Shown here piece by piece: positions 1 through 6,949 of a stretch of DNA of 34,280 nucleotides. Location of the stretch: assembly GCF_025717005.1 (NCBI RefSeq), contig NZ_JAOVZU010000006.1, forward strand, positions 289,184 to 323,463, given 5' to 3'. How positions within the stretch are numbered: position 1 is the first letter of the stretch; each line of letters begins with the position of its first letter. A program made the position numbers and the translations under genes. Source of the stretch: Actinotalea endophytica (GTDB lineage Bacteria; Actinomycetota; Actinomycetes; Actinomycetales; Cellulomonadaceae). Below the pieces are notes generated by a model. That model made no database searches, was not told the origin of the DNA, and was given only the letters and a program-made list of their open reading frames with translations.

Positions 1-62
1 GGGGGCCGCGGCCCCGGGGGGGGCCGGCCCCCGCCCGGCGCGGCGCCGGCGGGCCCCCCCCG
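1..62. other. Extreme G/C low-complexity stretch at the window edge
   Basis: The first 62 bases are almost only G and C, with runs of 7-8 G or C and no reading frame of biological character. The sequence changes abruptly to normal coding-like composition near position 63. It looks like a contig end or a polishing artefact in very GC-rich DNA rather than a gene. The following bases 63-185 hold no gene I can support. Confidence 0.5.
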
Positions 63-185
63 CGGTGCTGCTTGTCGAGGCCGTCGTCTGGTCAGGTGTC
101 GCCGTGGCGCTCGCGGCGTGGAACGCGCGGAAGGTGGTGTTCGTCCGGACCCCGCCGGTCGGGCTCGGCCCTGAGCCCGACGCCC

Positions 186-623
186 TCAGACGGTCAGGTC
201 CCGAGGGCGGACCCGCTCGAGGAGCTCGAGCAGTCGGCCGCGCTCGGCGGCGGAGATGCCGTCGAAGACGGCAGAGTCGTGGAGCCCGGCCCTCATCCGG
301 TCCCAGAGCTGATGGCCGCGCTCGGTGAGGGTCAGGATGCGTTTGCGCCCGTCGTCGGGGTGCGGCTGCCGCGTGATCAGGCCCGTCTGCTCGAGCTTGT
401 CGGCGATGAGGCTGGCCGTGGAGGGGTCGCGGTCGAGCAGCCGTGCGAGGTCGCGCGGGGTCACGGGCGTCCGGCTCGTCGTGAGGATCCGTAGCACCGC
501 GGGGGCCGAGGCTGGGGCGTCGAACTCCTGGAGGGTCGCGTCGACGATCGCCTGCGCGTGGTCGGCGATGGCGATCACGCACTGGATGATCCGCGCCTTC
601 TCGTCCTCCGCCGTCCGGTCCAC
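186..623 (-). CDS. MarR-family transcriptional regulator
   Basis: A 145-residue protein of normal MarR length. A winged helix-turn-helix spans about residues 55-105 (RDLARLLDRDPSTASLIADK), followed by the typical wing motif DDGRKR and LTLTERG. The start is GTG at 623. It has no Shine-Dalgarno sequence, but a TAACCT -10 box (630-635, minus strand) lies exactly 6 nt upstream, which fits a leaderless mRNA. It diverges from the reductase at 681, and a 24-bp near-perfect palindrome lies between them (645-668). I infer that it represses itself and the reductase and responds to a small, probably phenolic or carbonyl, ligand; the ligand is unknown. Confidence 0.88.
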   Translation of the reverse strand: MDRTAEDEKARIIQCVIAIADHAQAIVDATLQEFDAPASAPAVLRILTTSRTPVTPRDLARLLDRDPSTASLIADKLEQTGLITRQPHPDDGRKRILTLTERGHQLWDRMRAGLHDSAVFDGISAAERGRLLELLERVRPRDLTV

Positions 624-644
624 GGACCAAGGTTACCGTGGCAT

Positions 645-668
645 ACTCAGTGAGTGCACTCAATGAGT
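645..668. promoter_or_regulatory. Palindromic operator between marR-like gene and reductase
   Basis: The core TGAGTGCACTCA (651-662) is a perfect 12-bp palindrome. It is flanked by ACTCA on the left and TGAGT on the right, so the dyad covers 24 bp with only one mismatched symmetric pair. It lies upstream of the leaderless MarR promoter and 12 nt before the reductase start. The size and position fit a MarR dimer site. The binding partner is inferred from adjacency. Confidence 0.75.
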
Positions 669-680
669 GGGAGAAATCAA

Positions 681-1709
681 ATGACCGATCAGTCGCCTGT
701 CGGAACCGTGCTGGTCACCGGCGTGACCGGCTACCTCGCCCAGTGGGTCGTGGTGGAGCTCGCGAACCGCGGCCACCGGGTGCGCGGCACGGTCCGCGAC
801 CTGGGCCGGGCGGAGCCCGCACGGCGCGCGATGCTCGAGCAGTGCCCTCCGGGGGCCGACCTCGAGCTGGTCCAGGCGGATCTCCTCGACGACGCCGGCT
901 GGGACGCGGCGTTCGCCGGCGTCGAGGCGGTCCTGCACACGGCCTCTCCGATGCCCTTCGACGACCTCAGCGACCTGGTCGTCTCGGCCCGGGAGGGCAC
1001 CCGCAGGGTGCTGACGACGGCGGCACGCAGCGGGGTGCGCCGGGTCGTCGTCACCTCGTCGGGCACAGTGGCCCAACCGGCGGACCCGACCCTGCGGTCG
1101 ACCGAGGAGACGTGGTCCGAGCCGTCCGGCGACGCGGCCCACGTCTACCCCGACTCGAAGATCCTTGCCGAGCGGCTCGCGTGGCAGCTCGGAGCCGACC
1201 TCGGGCTCGACCTGACGACGATCCTCCCGTCGTTCATGCAGGGCCCTCCGGTGGGGCGGCCGACGCGGTCCGGCACCATCGACGTGATCCGTCGGCTGCT
1301 CGACGGTGCTCTCCCGGCCCTGCCGCGGCTGGGGTGGAACGTCGTCGACGTCCGCGACGTCGCACGGCTGCACGTCCTCGCCCTCGAGGATCCGTCGACG
1401 ATCGGTGAGCGCTACCACGGTGCCGGAACCTTCGTCTGGTACCGCGACATCGCCCGGATGCTGCGCGAGGAGATGCCCGAGGCGAGGAAGGTGCCGACCC
1501 GTCAGCTCCCGGACGTCCTGGTCCGGCTCGCGGCCCGGCGGGACGCCCACCTGGCGATGATCGTCGGCGAGCTGGGCATCACCCGCGACGTCGACACCGC
1601 CAAGGCGCGCACGCAGCTCGGCTGGACCACCCGCCCGGTGCGGACCACGGTCGTCGACACCGCCCGAGCGATCATCGCGAGCGGCCCCGAGAGCCGGAGC
1701 CCCCGCTGA
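681..1709 (+). CDS. NAD(P)-dependent extended-SDR reductase (dihydroflavonol-reductase/aldehyde-reductase-like)
   Basis: A 342-residue cytoplasmic oxidoreductase with a Rossmann N-terminus. TGVTGYLA at residues 13-20 is the dinucleotide-binding glycine motif, S126/S127 are the catalytic serine candidates, and Y156-PDS-K160 is the SDR catalytic YxxxK. Length and motif spacing fit the extended SDR group that includes dihydroflavonol 4-reductase and yeast GRE2-type aldehyde reductases. ATG 681 is preferred over GTG 654 and ATG 663 because GGGAGA lies 6-7 nt upstream, and the earlier starts fall inside the operator. It diverges from the MarR gene, which probably controls it. Substrate unknown; a carbonyl reductase role is inferred. 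Confidence 0.85.
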   Translation: MTDQSPVGTVLVTGVTGYLAQWVVVELANRGHRVRGTVRDLGRAEPARRAMLEQCPPGADLELVQADLLDDAGWDAAFAGVEAVLHTASPMPFDDLSDLVVSAREGTRRVLTTAARSGVRRVVVTSSGTVAQPADPTLRSTEETWSEPSGDAAHVYPDSKILAERLAWQLGADLGLDLTTILPSFMQGPPVGRPTRSGTIDVIRRLLDGALPALPRLGWNVVDVRDVARLHVLALEDPSTIGERYHGAGTFVWYRDIARMLREEMPEARKVPTRQLPDVLVRLAARRDAHLAMIVGELGITRDVDTAKARTQLGWTTRPVRTTVVDTARAIIASGPESRSPR

Positions 1710-1754
1710 CCTGCAGCGAAGCGCGCACGGCCATGCGTTTGCGGCATTTCCCCA

Positions 1755-1766
1755 GCCTTCGAAGGC
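1755..1766. promoter_or_regulatory. Perfect 12-bp palindrome upstream of crotonase gene
   Basis: GCCTTCGAAGGC is a perfect dyad in the 140-bp gap between the reductase and the crotonase, 84 nt before the crotonase start. It may be a regulator site for the crotonase gene. No clear -10/-35 pair can be assigned, so its role is a guess. Confidence 0.3.
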
Positions 1767-1849
1767 CTGACGAGGATCGTGCAGCCGGCCGGGCGACCCC
1801 GTCGCCCTGCAACCCAGGAGCCGGACGAGACTCGAAGAGGAACCCGACC

Positions 1850-2752
1850 ATGACCAACACCAACTACGTCCGGTGGCCGTCGTTCGACGAGATCGCCGAG
1901 ATGTTCAAGGAGCACTTCATCATCACCCGCACGCCCGAGGGTGTGTGCACGGTGCGGATGCACACCAACGGCGGACCGCTGATCTGGTCGATGGAGCTGC
2001 ACGACGCGATCGGCAAGATGTGGCGGATGCTCGGCACGGACCGGGACACCGAGGTCATCATCTTCACCGGCACCGACGACATCTGGGTCTCGGACTTCGA
2101 GGCCGAGAGCTGGATGCCCGAGACGACCGACCCGGTCAACACCCGGTACGACCACATGTTCATCGACGGCCGGCGGATGCTGATCTCGATGATCCACGAC
2201 GTGGAGGTCCCCACGATCGGCGTGCTCTCCGGCTCGGGCGGCCACACCGAGCTCGCGCTGATGTGCGACTTCGCGATCGCCGCCGACGACATCAAGATCC
2301 TCGACCCGCACGTGCTGGTCGGCAACGTCCCCGGCGACGGGATCCACTCGTGCTTCTTCGAGCTGATGCCCTACCGGCAGGCCGTGTGGTACCTGATGAC
2401 CGGCGACATGATGACCGCCGAGGACGCGCTGAAGTACGGCCTGGTCTCCGAGCTGGTCCCGCGCGAGAACCTCATGGACCGCGCGAACGAGATCGCCGGG
2501 ATGCTGATGAAGCAGAACCGGATCGTGCGGCGCCTGAGCACCCAGGTGATGCGGCGCAAGTGGAAGCAGCGGATCGTCGACGACCTCGACATGGCGTTCG
2601 GCACCGAGATGCTGGGCTGCTTCTCCGACTCCCACGAGCACTCCTTCATGCCGTCGGTCAACGAGATGGTCGGCAAGCAGCCGAACTACCAGGGCAACAC
2701 GAAGCTGCCGGTCGACTTCCAGTGGCCGGAGGGCACCGGACCCAAGCACTGA
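1850..2752 (+). CDS. Crotonase-fold hydrolase, 6-oxocamphor hydrolase-like (beta-diketone C-C hydrolase)
   Basis: A 300-residue crotonase superfamily protein. The start is ATG 1850 with GAAGAGGA 8 nt upstream. Compared from memory with Rhodococcus 6-oxocamphor hydrolase (OCH), which cleaves cyclic beta-diketones by a retro-Claisen reaction, it keeps the HTxGxxLxW strand (residues 38-46). It also keeps His51 (OCH H45), His132 (H122), His154 (H145) and Asp163 (D154) in PHxxxGxVPGDG. Ordinary enoyl-CoA hydratases carry two glutamates instead of this His/Asp set. A C-terminal tail of about 40 residues (after residue 260) goes beyond OCH and may aid oligomer contacts. Neighbours are a reductase upstream and a convergent LysR gene. 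A role in ring cleavage of a cyclic diketone is inferred; generic annotation would be enoyl-CoA hydratase/isomerase. Confidence 0.75.
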   Translation: MTNTNYVRWPSFDEIAEMFKEHFIITRTPEGVCTVRMHTNGGPLIWSMELHDAIGKMWRMLGTDRDTEVIIFTGTDDIWVSDFEAESWMPETTDPVNTRYDHMFIDGRRMLISMIHDVEVPTIGVLSGSGGHTELALMCDFAIAADDIKILDPHVLVGNVPGDGIHSCFFELMPYRQAVWYLMTGDMMTAEDALKYGLVSELVPRENLMDRANEIAGMLMKQNRIVRRLSTQVMRRKWKQRIVDDLDMAFGTEMLGCFSDSHEHSFMPSVNEMVGKQPNYQGNTKLPVDFQWPEGTGPKH

Positions 2753-2759
2753 CCGTCGC

Positions 2760-2804
2760 GGTGGGACCCCGGCCGGCCGTCAGCGGGTCGCGCCGGGTCC
2801 CGCC
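2760..2804. terminator. Possible bidirectional terminator hairpin
   Basis: GGTGGGACCCCGGC (2760-2773) pairs with GCCGGGTCCCGCC (2792-2804) with one bulge and one mismatch, between the convergent crotonase and LysR genes and running into the LysR 3' end. There is no T tract, as is common in high-GC actinobacteria. The fold has not been computed. Confidence 0.4.
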
Positions 2805-3685
2805 GGCCGGGTGCGGACGTACTCGGCGAGGTTGTGGACCGTGGCGGCCTCGTTGTCGACGCGGAAGATCAGGACGAGCTCGCACGAGGTGTCGAGGTCG
2901 CTCAGGGTGCAGCAGCGGAACTCGCGGTCCATCGCGAGCGACTCGTAGAGCCTGCGCGAGACGAAGGTGACCCCGAGCCCGAGCTGCGCCCGCATGAGCG
3001 CCGTGCCCAGGGTGGGCACGAGGGTGATCCCGCCGGCGGCGCCGCGGTCGTCCCGCGCCGCCAGCTTGAGCCGGCCGAGGAACGGGGGCGCCACGTGCCC
3101 GGGGATGACCAGCGGCTGGGCGAGGACCTCGGCCGCGCCGGCCGACTCCCCGAGCTCGATGTCCGACTCCCTGGCGTAGATCGCGACGAAGTCGTCCGAG
3201 CCGACCGGGACCGCCGCGAGCAGGTCGTTCTCGGGCGCTGCGTAGTCGACGGTGAGAGCCGCGTCGTACACGCCGTTCAGGATCGAGTCGTACAGGGCGT
3301 CGAACGGGACGTCATCGACCTCGGTCCGGACGTTCGGGAACGCGTCCATGAAGCCGCGGACGTCCCGCGTGAACAGGCCGCGGAACTCACGGACCGTCGC
3401 GATCGACAGCGTCCCCTCCAGACCCTGCTGTGCCGCCTCCATCTCGGCCGTCACGCGCTCGAAGTGCTGCAGCAGCAGCTCGACGTTGGCGTAGAGCACC
3501 TGGCCCGCGTCGGTGAGCGAGACGCGGTGGGTGTTCCGGTCGAACAGTCGGACGCCGAACTTGCGTTCCAGGCTCGCGATCTGCCGGCTCAGCGCGGGCT
3601 GACCGATGTAGAAGTGCTCGGCGGCCTTCGAGAAGTTCCGGTACATCGCGACGTACTGGAAGTACTTCAGCGACTGCACGTCCAC
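2780..3685 (-). CDS. LysR-type transcriptional regulator
   Basis: A 301-residue protein of normal LysR length. The N-terminal winged helix-turn-helix (about residues 3-60) contains NFSKAAEHFYIGQPALSRQI and the FGVRLFDR hinge. The C-terminal region is the periplasmic-binding-protein-like co-inducer domain, with a TLGTALMRAQLGLGVTFVS segment typical of its second subdomain. The start is GTG 3685, with GGGAGG about 6 nt upstream. It is convergent with the oxocamphor-hydrolase-like gene. LysR genes usually control a divergent neighbour, but here the divergent side is a long gap, so the target is uncertain; the crotonase gene is a candidate. Confidence 0.9.
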   Translation of the reverse strand: MDVQSLKYFQYVAMYRNFSKAAEHFYIGQPALSRQIASLERKFGVRLFDRNTHRVSLTDAGQVLYANVELLLQHFERVTAEMEAAQQGLEGTLSIATVREFRGLFTRDVRGFMDAFPNVRTEVDDVPFDALYDSILNGVYDAALTVDYAAPENDLLAAVPVGSDDFVAIYARESDIELGESAGAAEVLAQPLVIPGHVAPPFLGRLKLAARDDRGAAGGITLVPTLGTALMRAQLGLGVTFVSRRLYESLAMDREFRCCTLSDLDTSCELVLIFRVDNEAATVHNLAEYVRTRPAGPGATR

Positions 3686-4034
3686 GGGTTGCCTCCCGGC
3701 GGTCCTCTGCGATCACGGGGCAGGTCGTCTGCTCGGCCGTTCGGTCCGGCCCGGCCGTCCCGTCGTTGCTCGCCTCGACGGTAGGTGGACATTCCTTCGG
3801 GTCACCGTGACCGAAGTCCGGACCCGTCGTCGCGCTCAGGACGACGCCGGCCCCTCCACCGTGAGCCCGTGGGCGAGCAGCGTGGGGTTGCCGGCGAGCT
3901 GGTGGCCGCCCGAACCGAGGCGGGCGAGGTGTTCACACAGCGGCTCGGTCCCGGTGAGAAGGTCGCGCCACGCGCGACGAAGCCTTCCTGTGCGGACCCG
4001 CGGCGATGACCAAGGACCTCAGACGACGCGGGCG
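3686..4034. other. 349-bp gap with a palindrome and a possible gene remnant
   Basis: No intact gene is seen. A 13-nt dyad GGTCACCGTGACC lies at 3800-3812, extended outward by CTTCG/CGAAG. On the minus strand, between stops, about 3838-4009 can be read as a peptide with WRDLLTGTEPL and ending LLAHGLTVEGPASS. This resembles the C-terminal end of some glycoside hydrolases or trehalose-synthesis enzymes, where WRDxLTG is common, but it has no start codon or upstream domain. It may be the remnant of a deleted gene; this is weak. Confidence 0.3.
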
Positions 4035-5102
4035 TCAGCCGGTGCAGACGACCCCGACGCAGTCGACCCCGTTGTGGCTCGCGACGTTCCCGCCGAGATC
4101 GACGGCCTGGGGCACGTAGAGACCGAACCCGGTGTTGTGCGTCGCCGTGTTGTCACCGACGTGGCTGAGGGTGTCGATGATCACGCCGTCGCCGTTCCGG
4201 GTGAAGGTGTTGCGCTCGACGATGATGTCCTCGACCGGGAAGCCGAGCGAGCTGGTCTCGGAGTGGATCCCCACGCCGTTGCGGACGAACTCGCTGTCCT
4301 GCACCAGGGCTCGGTGGCCGAGCTCCAGAGCAGTGCCGTTGGCCACGAACGTGTTGCCGACGAGCGTGTGCGTACCGAGGCTGACGATGTTCTTGTCGCC
4401 TTGGATGGCCGTCCCCAGGTCGCGGAAGCTCGATCCGGTCACGCTGAGCCGGCACCAGCCGGCGGTGATCCCAGCGCTGCCCTGCCGGAAGCTCGAGTCG
4501 CTCACCGTGATCCGGCCGCCGTCGGTGCAGCTGCCGTCGATGGTCGAGCGGGTGAACGACGACCCGGACACGGTGATGTCCGGAATGGTGGGACCGCCCG
4601 AGATCCGGCTGTCGATGAAGGTGCTGTCGCTGATGTCGAGCGACCCGCCCCAGAAGAACCCGGGCGAGGCGTCCCGGAAGGTCGACCGCTCGACCGTGAC
4701 GCCGATCCCAATACCGCCCAGGACGTCACCCGCGACGGACCTGACGGTGACGTCGGAGATGTGCGCGTAGAGCAGGCGGAACTCGTAGTCGACGAAGAGG
4801 CTGCCCCAGTTCTTGATCGTGCCGTTGCGCACCGTCACGGGGCTGGTCGACGGCATCTCCTCGTCGGTCAGGAGCGCGGTGCCACCGGTACCTGGTCCTC
4901 GCAGCGTGTGGCCGCCGAGGTCGAGGGTCGCGCCGGCCGCCAGGACCAGCCCGACGTCGGTGCAGGTCAGGTTGGCCTGGAGGGTGACCGTCCCGGTGAT
5001 CGTGTCCCCGCACGCGACCCCGGCCCCGGCCGCAGCGGCCGGGAGAGCGCCGGTCAGGATGACGGCGGCGGTCGAGAGCGCCGCAATGATGCCCCTGCGC
5101 AT
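4035..5102 (-). CDS. Secreted right-handed beta-helix repeat protein
   Basis: A 355-residue exported protein. ATG 5102 is chosen because GGGGAGG lies 6-7 nt upstream; an in-frame ATG at 5126 would add 8 residues before the basic start. Residues 1-28 form a signal peptide (MRRG, hydrophobic core, cleavage near PAAAA-GAG). The rest is a series of about 20-25-residue rungs with N/S-x-F and G-x-G-I patterns such as ISDSTFIDS, VSGSSFTRS, VSDSSFRQG, VTGSSFRD and VERNTFTRN, typical of pectate-lyase-like or NosD-like parallel beta-helices. A pair of cysteines at the C-terminus (DCVGVVC) may form a disulfide. No catalytic residues could be identified. It may bind or act on polysaccharide outside the cell; function unknown. 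Confidence 0.8.
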   Translation of the reverse strand: MRRGIIAALSTAAVILTGALPAAAAGAGVACGDTITGTVTLQANLTCTDVGLVLAAGATLDLGGHTLRGPGTGGTALLTDEEMPSTSPVTVRNGTIKNWGSLFVDYEFRLLYAHISDVTVRSVAGDVLGGIGIGVTVERSTFRDASPGFFWGGSLDISDSTFIDSRISGGPTIPDITVSGSSFTRSTIDGSCTDGGRITVSDSSFRQGSAGITAGWCRLSVTGSSFRDLGTAIQGDKNIVSLGTHTLVGNTFVANGTALELGHRALVQDSEFVRNGVGIHSETSSLGFPVEDIIVERNTFTRNGDGVIIDTLSHVGDNTATHNTGFGLYVPQAVDLGGNVASHNGVDCVGVVCTG

Positions 5103-5178
5103 GTGTGCCTCCCCGAACAGCGTCATCGCCGATCTGAGCGTCGCCGCGTGGTCGTGCGGCCGGGCAACAGCCCCAAAA

Positions 5179-5838
5179 CTACCGATTCGTCCCGGTTCCG
5201 GGAAGCCTCTCGGCGCCGTCCGCGCCCGTAGCCTCGAGCGCGGCGATCCAGGCGTGCGGGTCCGCCGCCGCGCTCATCGCCGTCCCGCTCACCAGCCAGG
5301 TCGCGCCGTGGCGTGCGCACTCGAGGCCGCGTTCGAGGTCCACGGACCCGTCGACCCCGAGCAGGTCGCGTCCGCCGAGTCCCACCAGCCGCGCGTAGGT
5401 GCCGGGCACGAAGCCTGACCCCGCCTGCCCGGGCACCACGGACATGACGAGGACCCCCACCTCGGCGGCGAGGTCGGCGGTGACGTCGAGGGGCGTGCCG
5501 GGGCTGATCGCGACCGCGGCCGTCCGGCCCGCGCGCCGGATCGCCTCGACCGCGGCCTCCCAGTCGGCGGACTCGACGTGCACGGTGACGGTGTCGCAGA
5601 TGTCGATCCAGGCCGACAGATGATCGAGGGGGCGCTCGACCATGAGGTGGGCCTCGCCGGGCAGGCCGGTGAGGGCGCCGATCCGCACGGCGTCGGCCGG
5701 GCTGAACCCGCCGGGCGCGGCGAAGACGCCGTCGGAGACGTCCCAGTGCCAGCGCCTCAGTCCTGCGCCCGCGAGGCGCTGGGCCTCGGCCTCCTGCCGG
5801 TCCCGGGGGACGGACCACAGCGAGCCGGCGAGCCGCAC
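5179..5838 (-). CDS. Ribulose-phosphate 3-epimerase-like TIM-barrel epimerase
   Basis: A 219-residue protein of normal RPE length. The family metal/catalytic residues are present: H31 and D33 in HWDVSDGVF (the usual motif is HxDxMDGxFVP, so Met is replaced by Ser), H64 in EAHLMVERP and D163 in GVDGSVD. The MSVxPG loop appears as MSVVPGQAGSGF, which differs from the usual GFGGQ loop, so substrate preference may differ from D-ribulose 5-P (for example allulose-6-P or another ketose phosphate). The GTG start at 5838 lies 2 nt after the stop of the SorC regulator, so the two are co-transcribed. It probably serves the sugar cluster A operon on the other strand. Confidence 0.8.
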   Translation of the reverse strand: MRLAGSLWSVPRDRQEAEAQRLAGAGLRRWHWDVSDGVFAAPGGFSPADAVRIGALTGLPGEAHLMVERPLDHLSAWIDICDTVTVHVESADWEAAVEAIRRAGRTAAVAISPGTPLDVTADLAAEVGVLVMSVVPGQAGSGFVPGTYARLVGLGGRDLLGVDGSVDLERGLECARHGATWLVSGTAMSAAADPHAWIAALEATGADGAERLPGTGTNR

Positions 5839-5840
5839 GG

Positions 5841-6821
5841 TCAGGCCTCGGTCCGGGCGGTCGTGACGGGAGGCAGCTCGAGCGCGGCCTCGGCAAGCGA
5901 GCGGTCGGTCACGAGCTCGGTGAGCAGGCCGGACCGGGCCACCGCGACCACCGCGTGCGCCTTCTCCGCGCCCGCGGCGACGGCGATCACGCGGGGGATC
6001 CGGCGCAGCTGGTCCGCACGGATGGTGATGCAGCGGCGCGCGAACTGCGGAGCGAGCACCTCACCGGTGTCGGACACCAGGATCGTGGCGACCTCCGCGC
6101 GCACGCCGGCCTCGCGCATCGCGGCGGCGTCCGCGGGGGGCAGGGCGGCGAGGAGCTGTGAGACCGGCGGGTCCCAGGATCCGATCGCGAGCATCGCGGT
6201 GGTCACGTCGTCGAACATCTTCAGCGCGGCCGCGACGTCGGGCTGGCGGCGCAGCGCGTCCGCGGTCCGCGGGTCGTCGACCACGAGCGGGGCGAAGATC
6301 GGCCGCGCGGTGCCACCGCTGCGCAGCGCGACCTTGCGGACGATCTCGACCGGGGACTCCTCGAGGTCGGTGCCGATCGCGCCGGTCAGCTGCACGACGT
6401 CCACCCGTGGCAGGGGTGGCATCGCGGCGCTCATCGCGGTGAGCGTGCGCCCCCAGGCCAGGCCGAGCACCTCGCCCGCCTCGAGCGTCTCGCCGAGCAG
6501 GTTCGCCGCGGCCTGACCGACCTCGTCGCGGACCTCGGCCAGGCTGCCGGCCGACTCCACCACCACCACGCGGCGCAGGCCGAGGTGCTCGGCCAGGGCC
6601 GTGGCGAGGTCCGGGACGAGGGTGCCCGCGTCGTGCACCGTGATGGTGACCACGCCGCGGTCGCGGGCCTGCTCGAGCAGCCGGGCGACCTTGAATCGTG
6701 AGACGCCCAGGGCGTCGGCGATCTCCACCTTGGAGCTGTCGTCGACGTAGTACATGCGTGCCGCACGCACCAGCAGCGCGTGTTCCTCGCGTGACATCGG
6801 CGTCTCGTGCCCCTCGCTCAT
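5841..6821 (-). CDS. SorC-family sugar-responsive transcriptional regulator (cluster A)
   Basis: A 326-residue SorC/DeoR-type regulator. The N-terminal helix-turn-helix (about residues 30-58) contains KVEIADALGVSRFKVARLL. The C-terminal sugar-phosphate-binding domain contains GLAWGRTL, VVQLTGAIG, AIGSWDPP and the terminal VTDRSLAEA. The start is ATG 6821, embedded in the perfect palindrome GCTCATATGAGC. There is no Shine-Dalgarno sequence, but TATGCT lies exactly 6 nt before the ATG, so the mRNA is probably leaderless and autoregulated. It diverges from the CUT2 transporter operon and is followed by the epimerase at 5838. The effector is inferred to be a phosphorylated sugar of this pathway. 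Confidence 0.92.
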   Translation of the reverse strand: MSEGHETPMSREEHALLVRAARMYYVDDSSKVEIADALGVSRFKVARLLEQARDRGVVTITVHDAGTLVPDLATALAEHLGLRRVVVVESAGSLAEVRDEVGQAAANLLGETLEAGEVLGLAWGRTLTAMSAAMPPLPRVDVVQLTGAIGTDLEESPVEIVRKVALRSGGTARPIFAPLVVDDPRTADALRRQPDVAAALKMFDDVTTAMLAIGSWDPPVSQLLAALPPADAAAMREAGVRAEVATILVSDTGEVLAPQFARRCITIRADQLRRIPRVIAVAAGAEKAHAVVAVARSGLLTELVTDRSLAEAALELPPVTTARTEA

Positions 6822-6833
6822 ATGAGCAGCATA
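6816..6833 (-). promoter_or_regulatory. Leaderless promoter and operator over the SorC (cluster A) start codon
   Basis: GCTCATATGAGC at 6816-6827 is a perfect dyad that contains the regulator's ATG (6821-6819). The -10 box TATGCT (6833-6828) is followed by six bases and then the ATG, putting +1 on the A of ATG. A regulator bound here would cover the -10 edge, the transcription start and the first codons. Confidence 0.75.
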
Positions 6834-6846
6834 CCCCAGATTCGTT

Positions 6847-6858
6847 ACTCATATGTGA
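6847..6858. promoter_or_regulatory. Secondary SorC-type operator
   Basis: ACTCATATGTGA matches the GCTCATATGAGC dyad at 9 of 12 positions and lies 31 bp centre-to-centre (about three helical turns) from the site at 6816-6827, near the -35 position of the regulator promoter. Such spacing suits cooperative binding of a SorC tetramer. Assignment rests on similarity only. Confidence 0.55.
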
Positions 6859-6868
6859 CTTCGAAGCC

Positions 6869-6896
6869 TTGCGGTCCGCGATCGATGCGGTATGGT
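6869..6896 (+). promoter_or_regulatory. Probable promoter of the cluster A transport operon
   Basis: TTGCGG (6869-6874) and TATGGT (6891-6896) are separated by 16 bp, giving a start point near 6903, about 47 nt before the permease ATG. The operator at 6920-6931 lies just downstream, a suitable place for repression. Not verified experimentally. Confidence 0.5.
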
Positions 6897-6919
6897 CGTT
6901 GCAGATGAGCGGTTAGCGC

Positions 6920-6931
6920 GCTCAAATGAGC
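6920..6931. promoter_or_regulatory. SorC-type operator in front of the cluster A permease
   Basis: GCTCAAATGAGC is a dyad apart from its central pair, in the predicted 5' leader of the transport operon. A further half-site ATGAGC lies at 6905-6910. It matches the palindromes at the starts of all three SorC genes in the window. Confidence 0.65.
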
Positions 6932-6949
6932 ACCGCGAGGAGGCGGGAC

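Noticed and set aside
65-328. Plus-strand frame starting GTG 65 with a hydrophobic segment
   Set aside because: It overlaps the MarR gene on the other strand for over half its length, becomes Arg-rich shadow sequence, and has no ribosome binding site.
6926-6949. ATG 6926 as start of the cluster A permease
   Set aside because: It lies inside the operator GCTCAAATGAGC with no ribosome binding site; ATG 6950 has AGGAGG at 6 nt.
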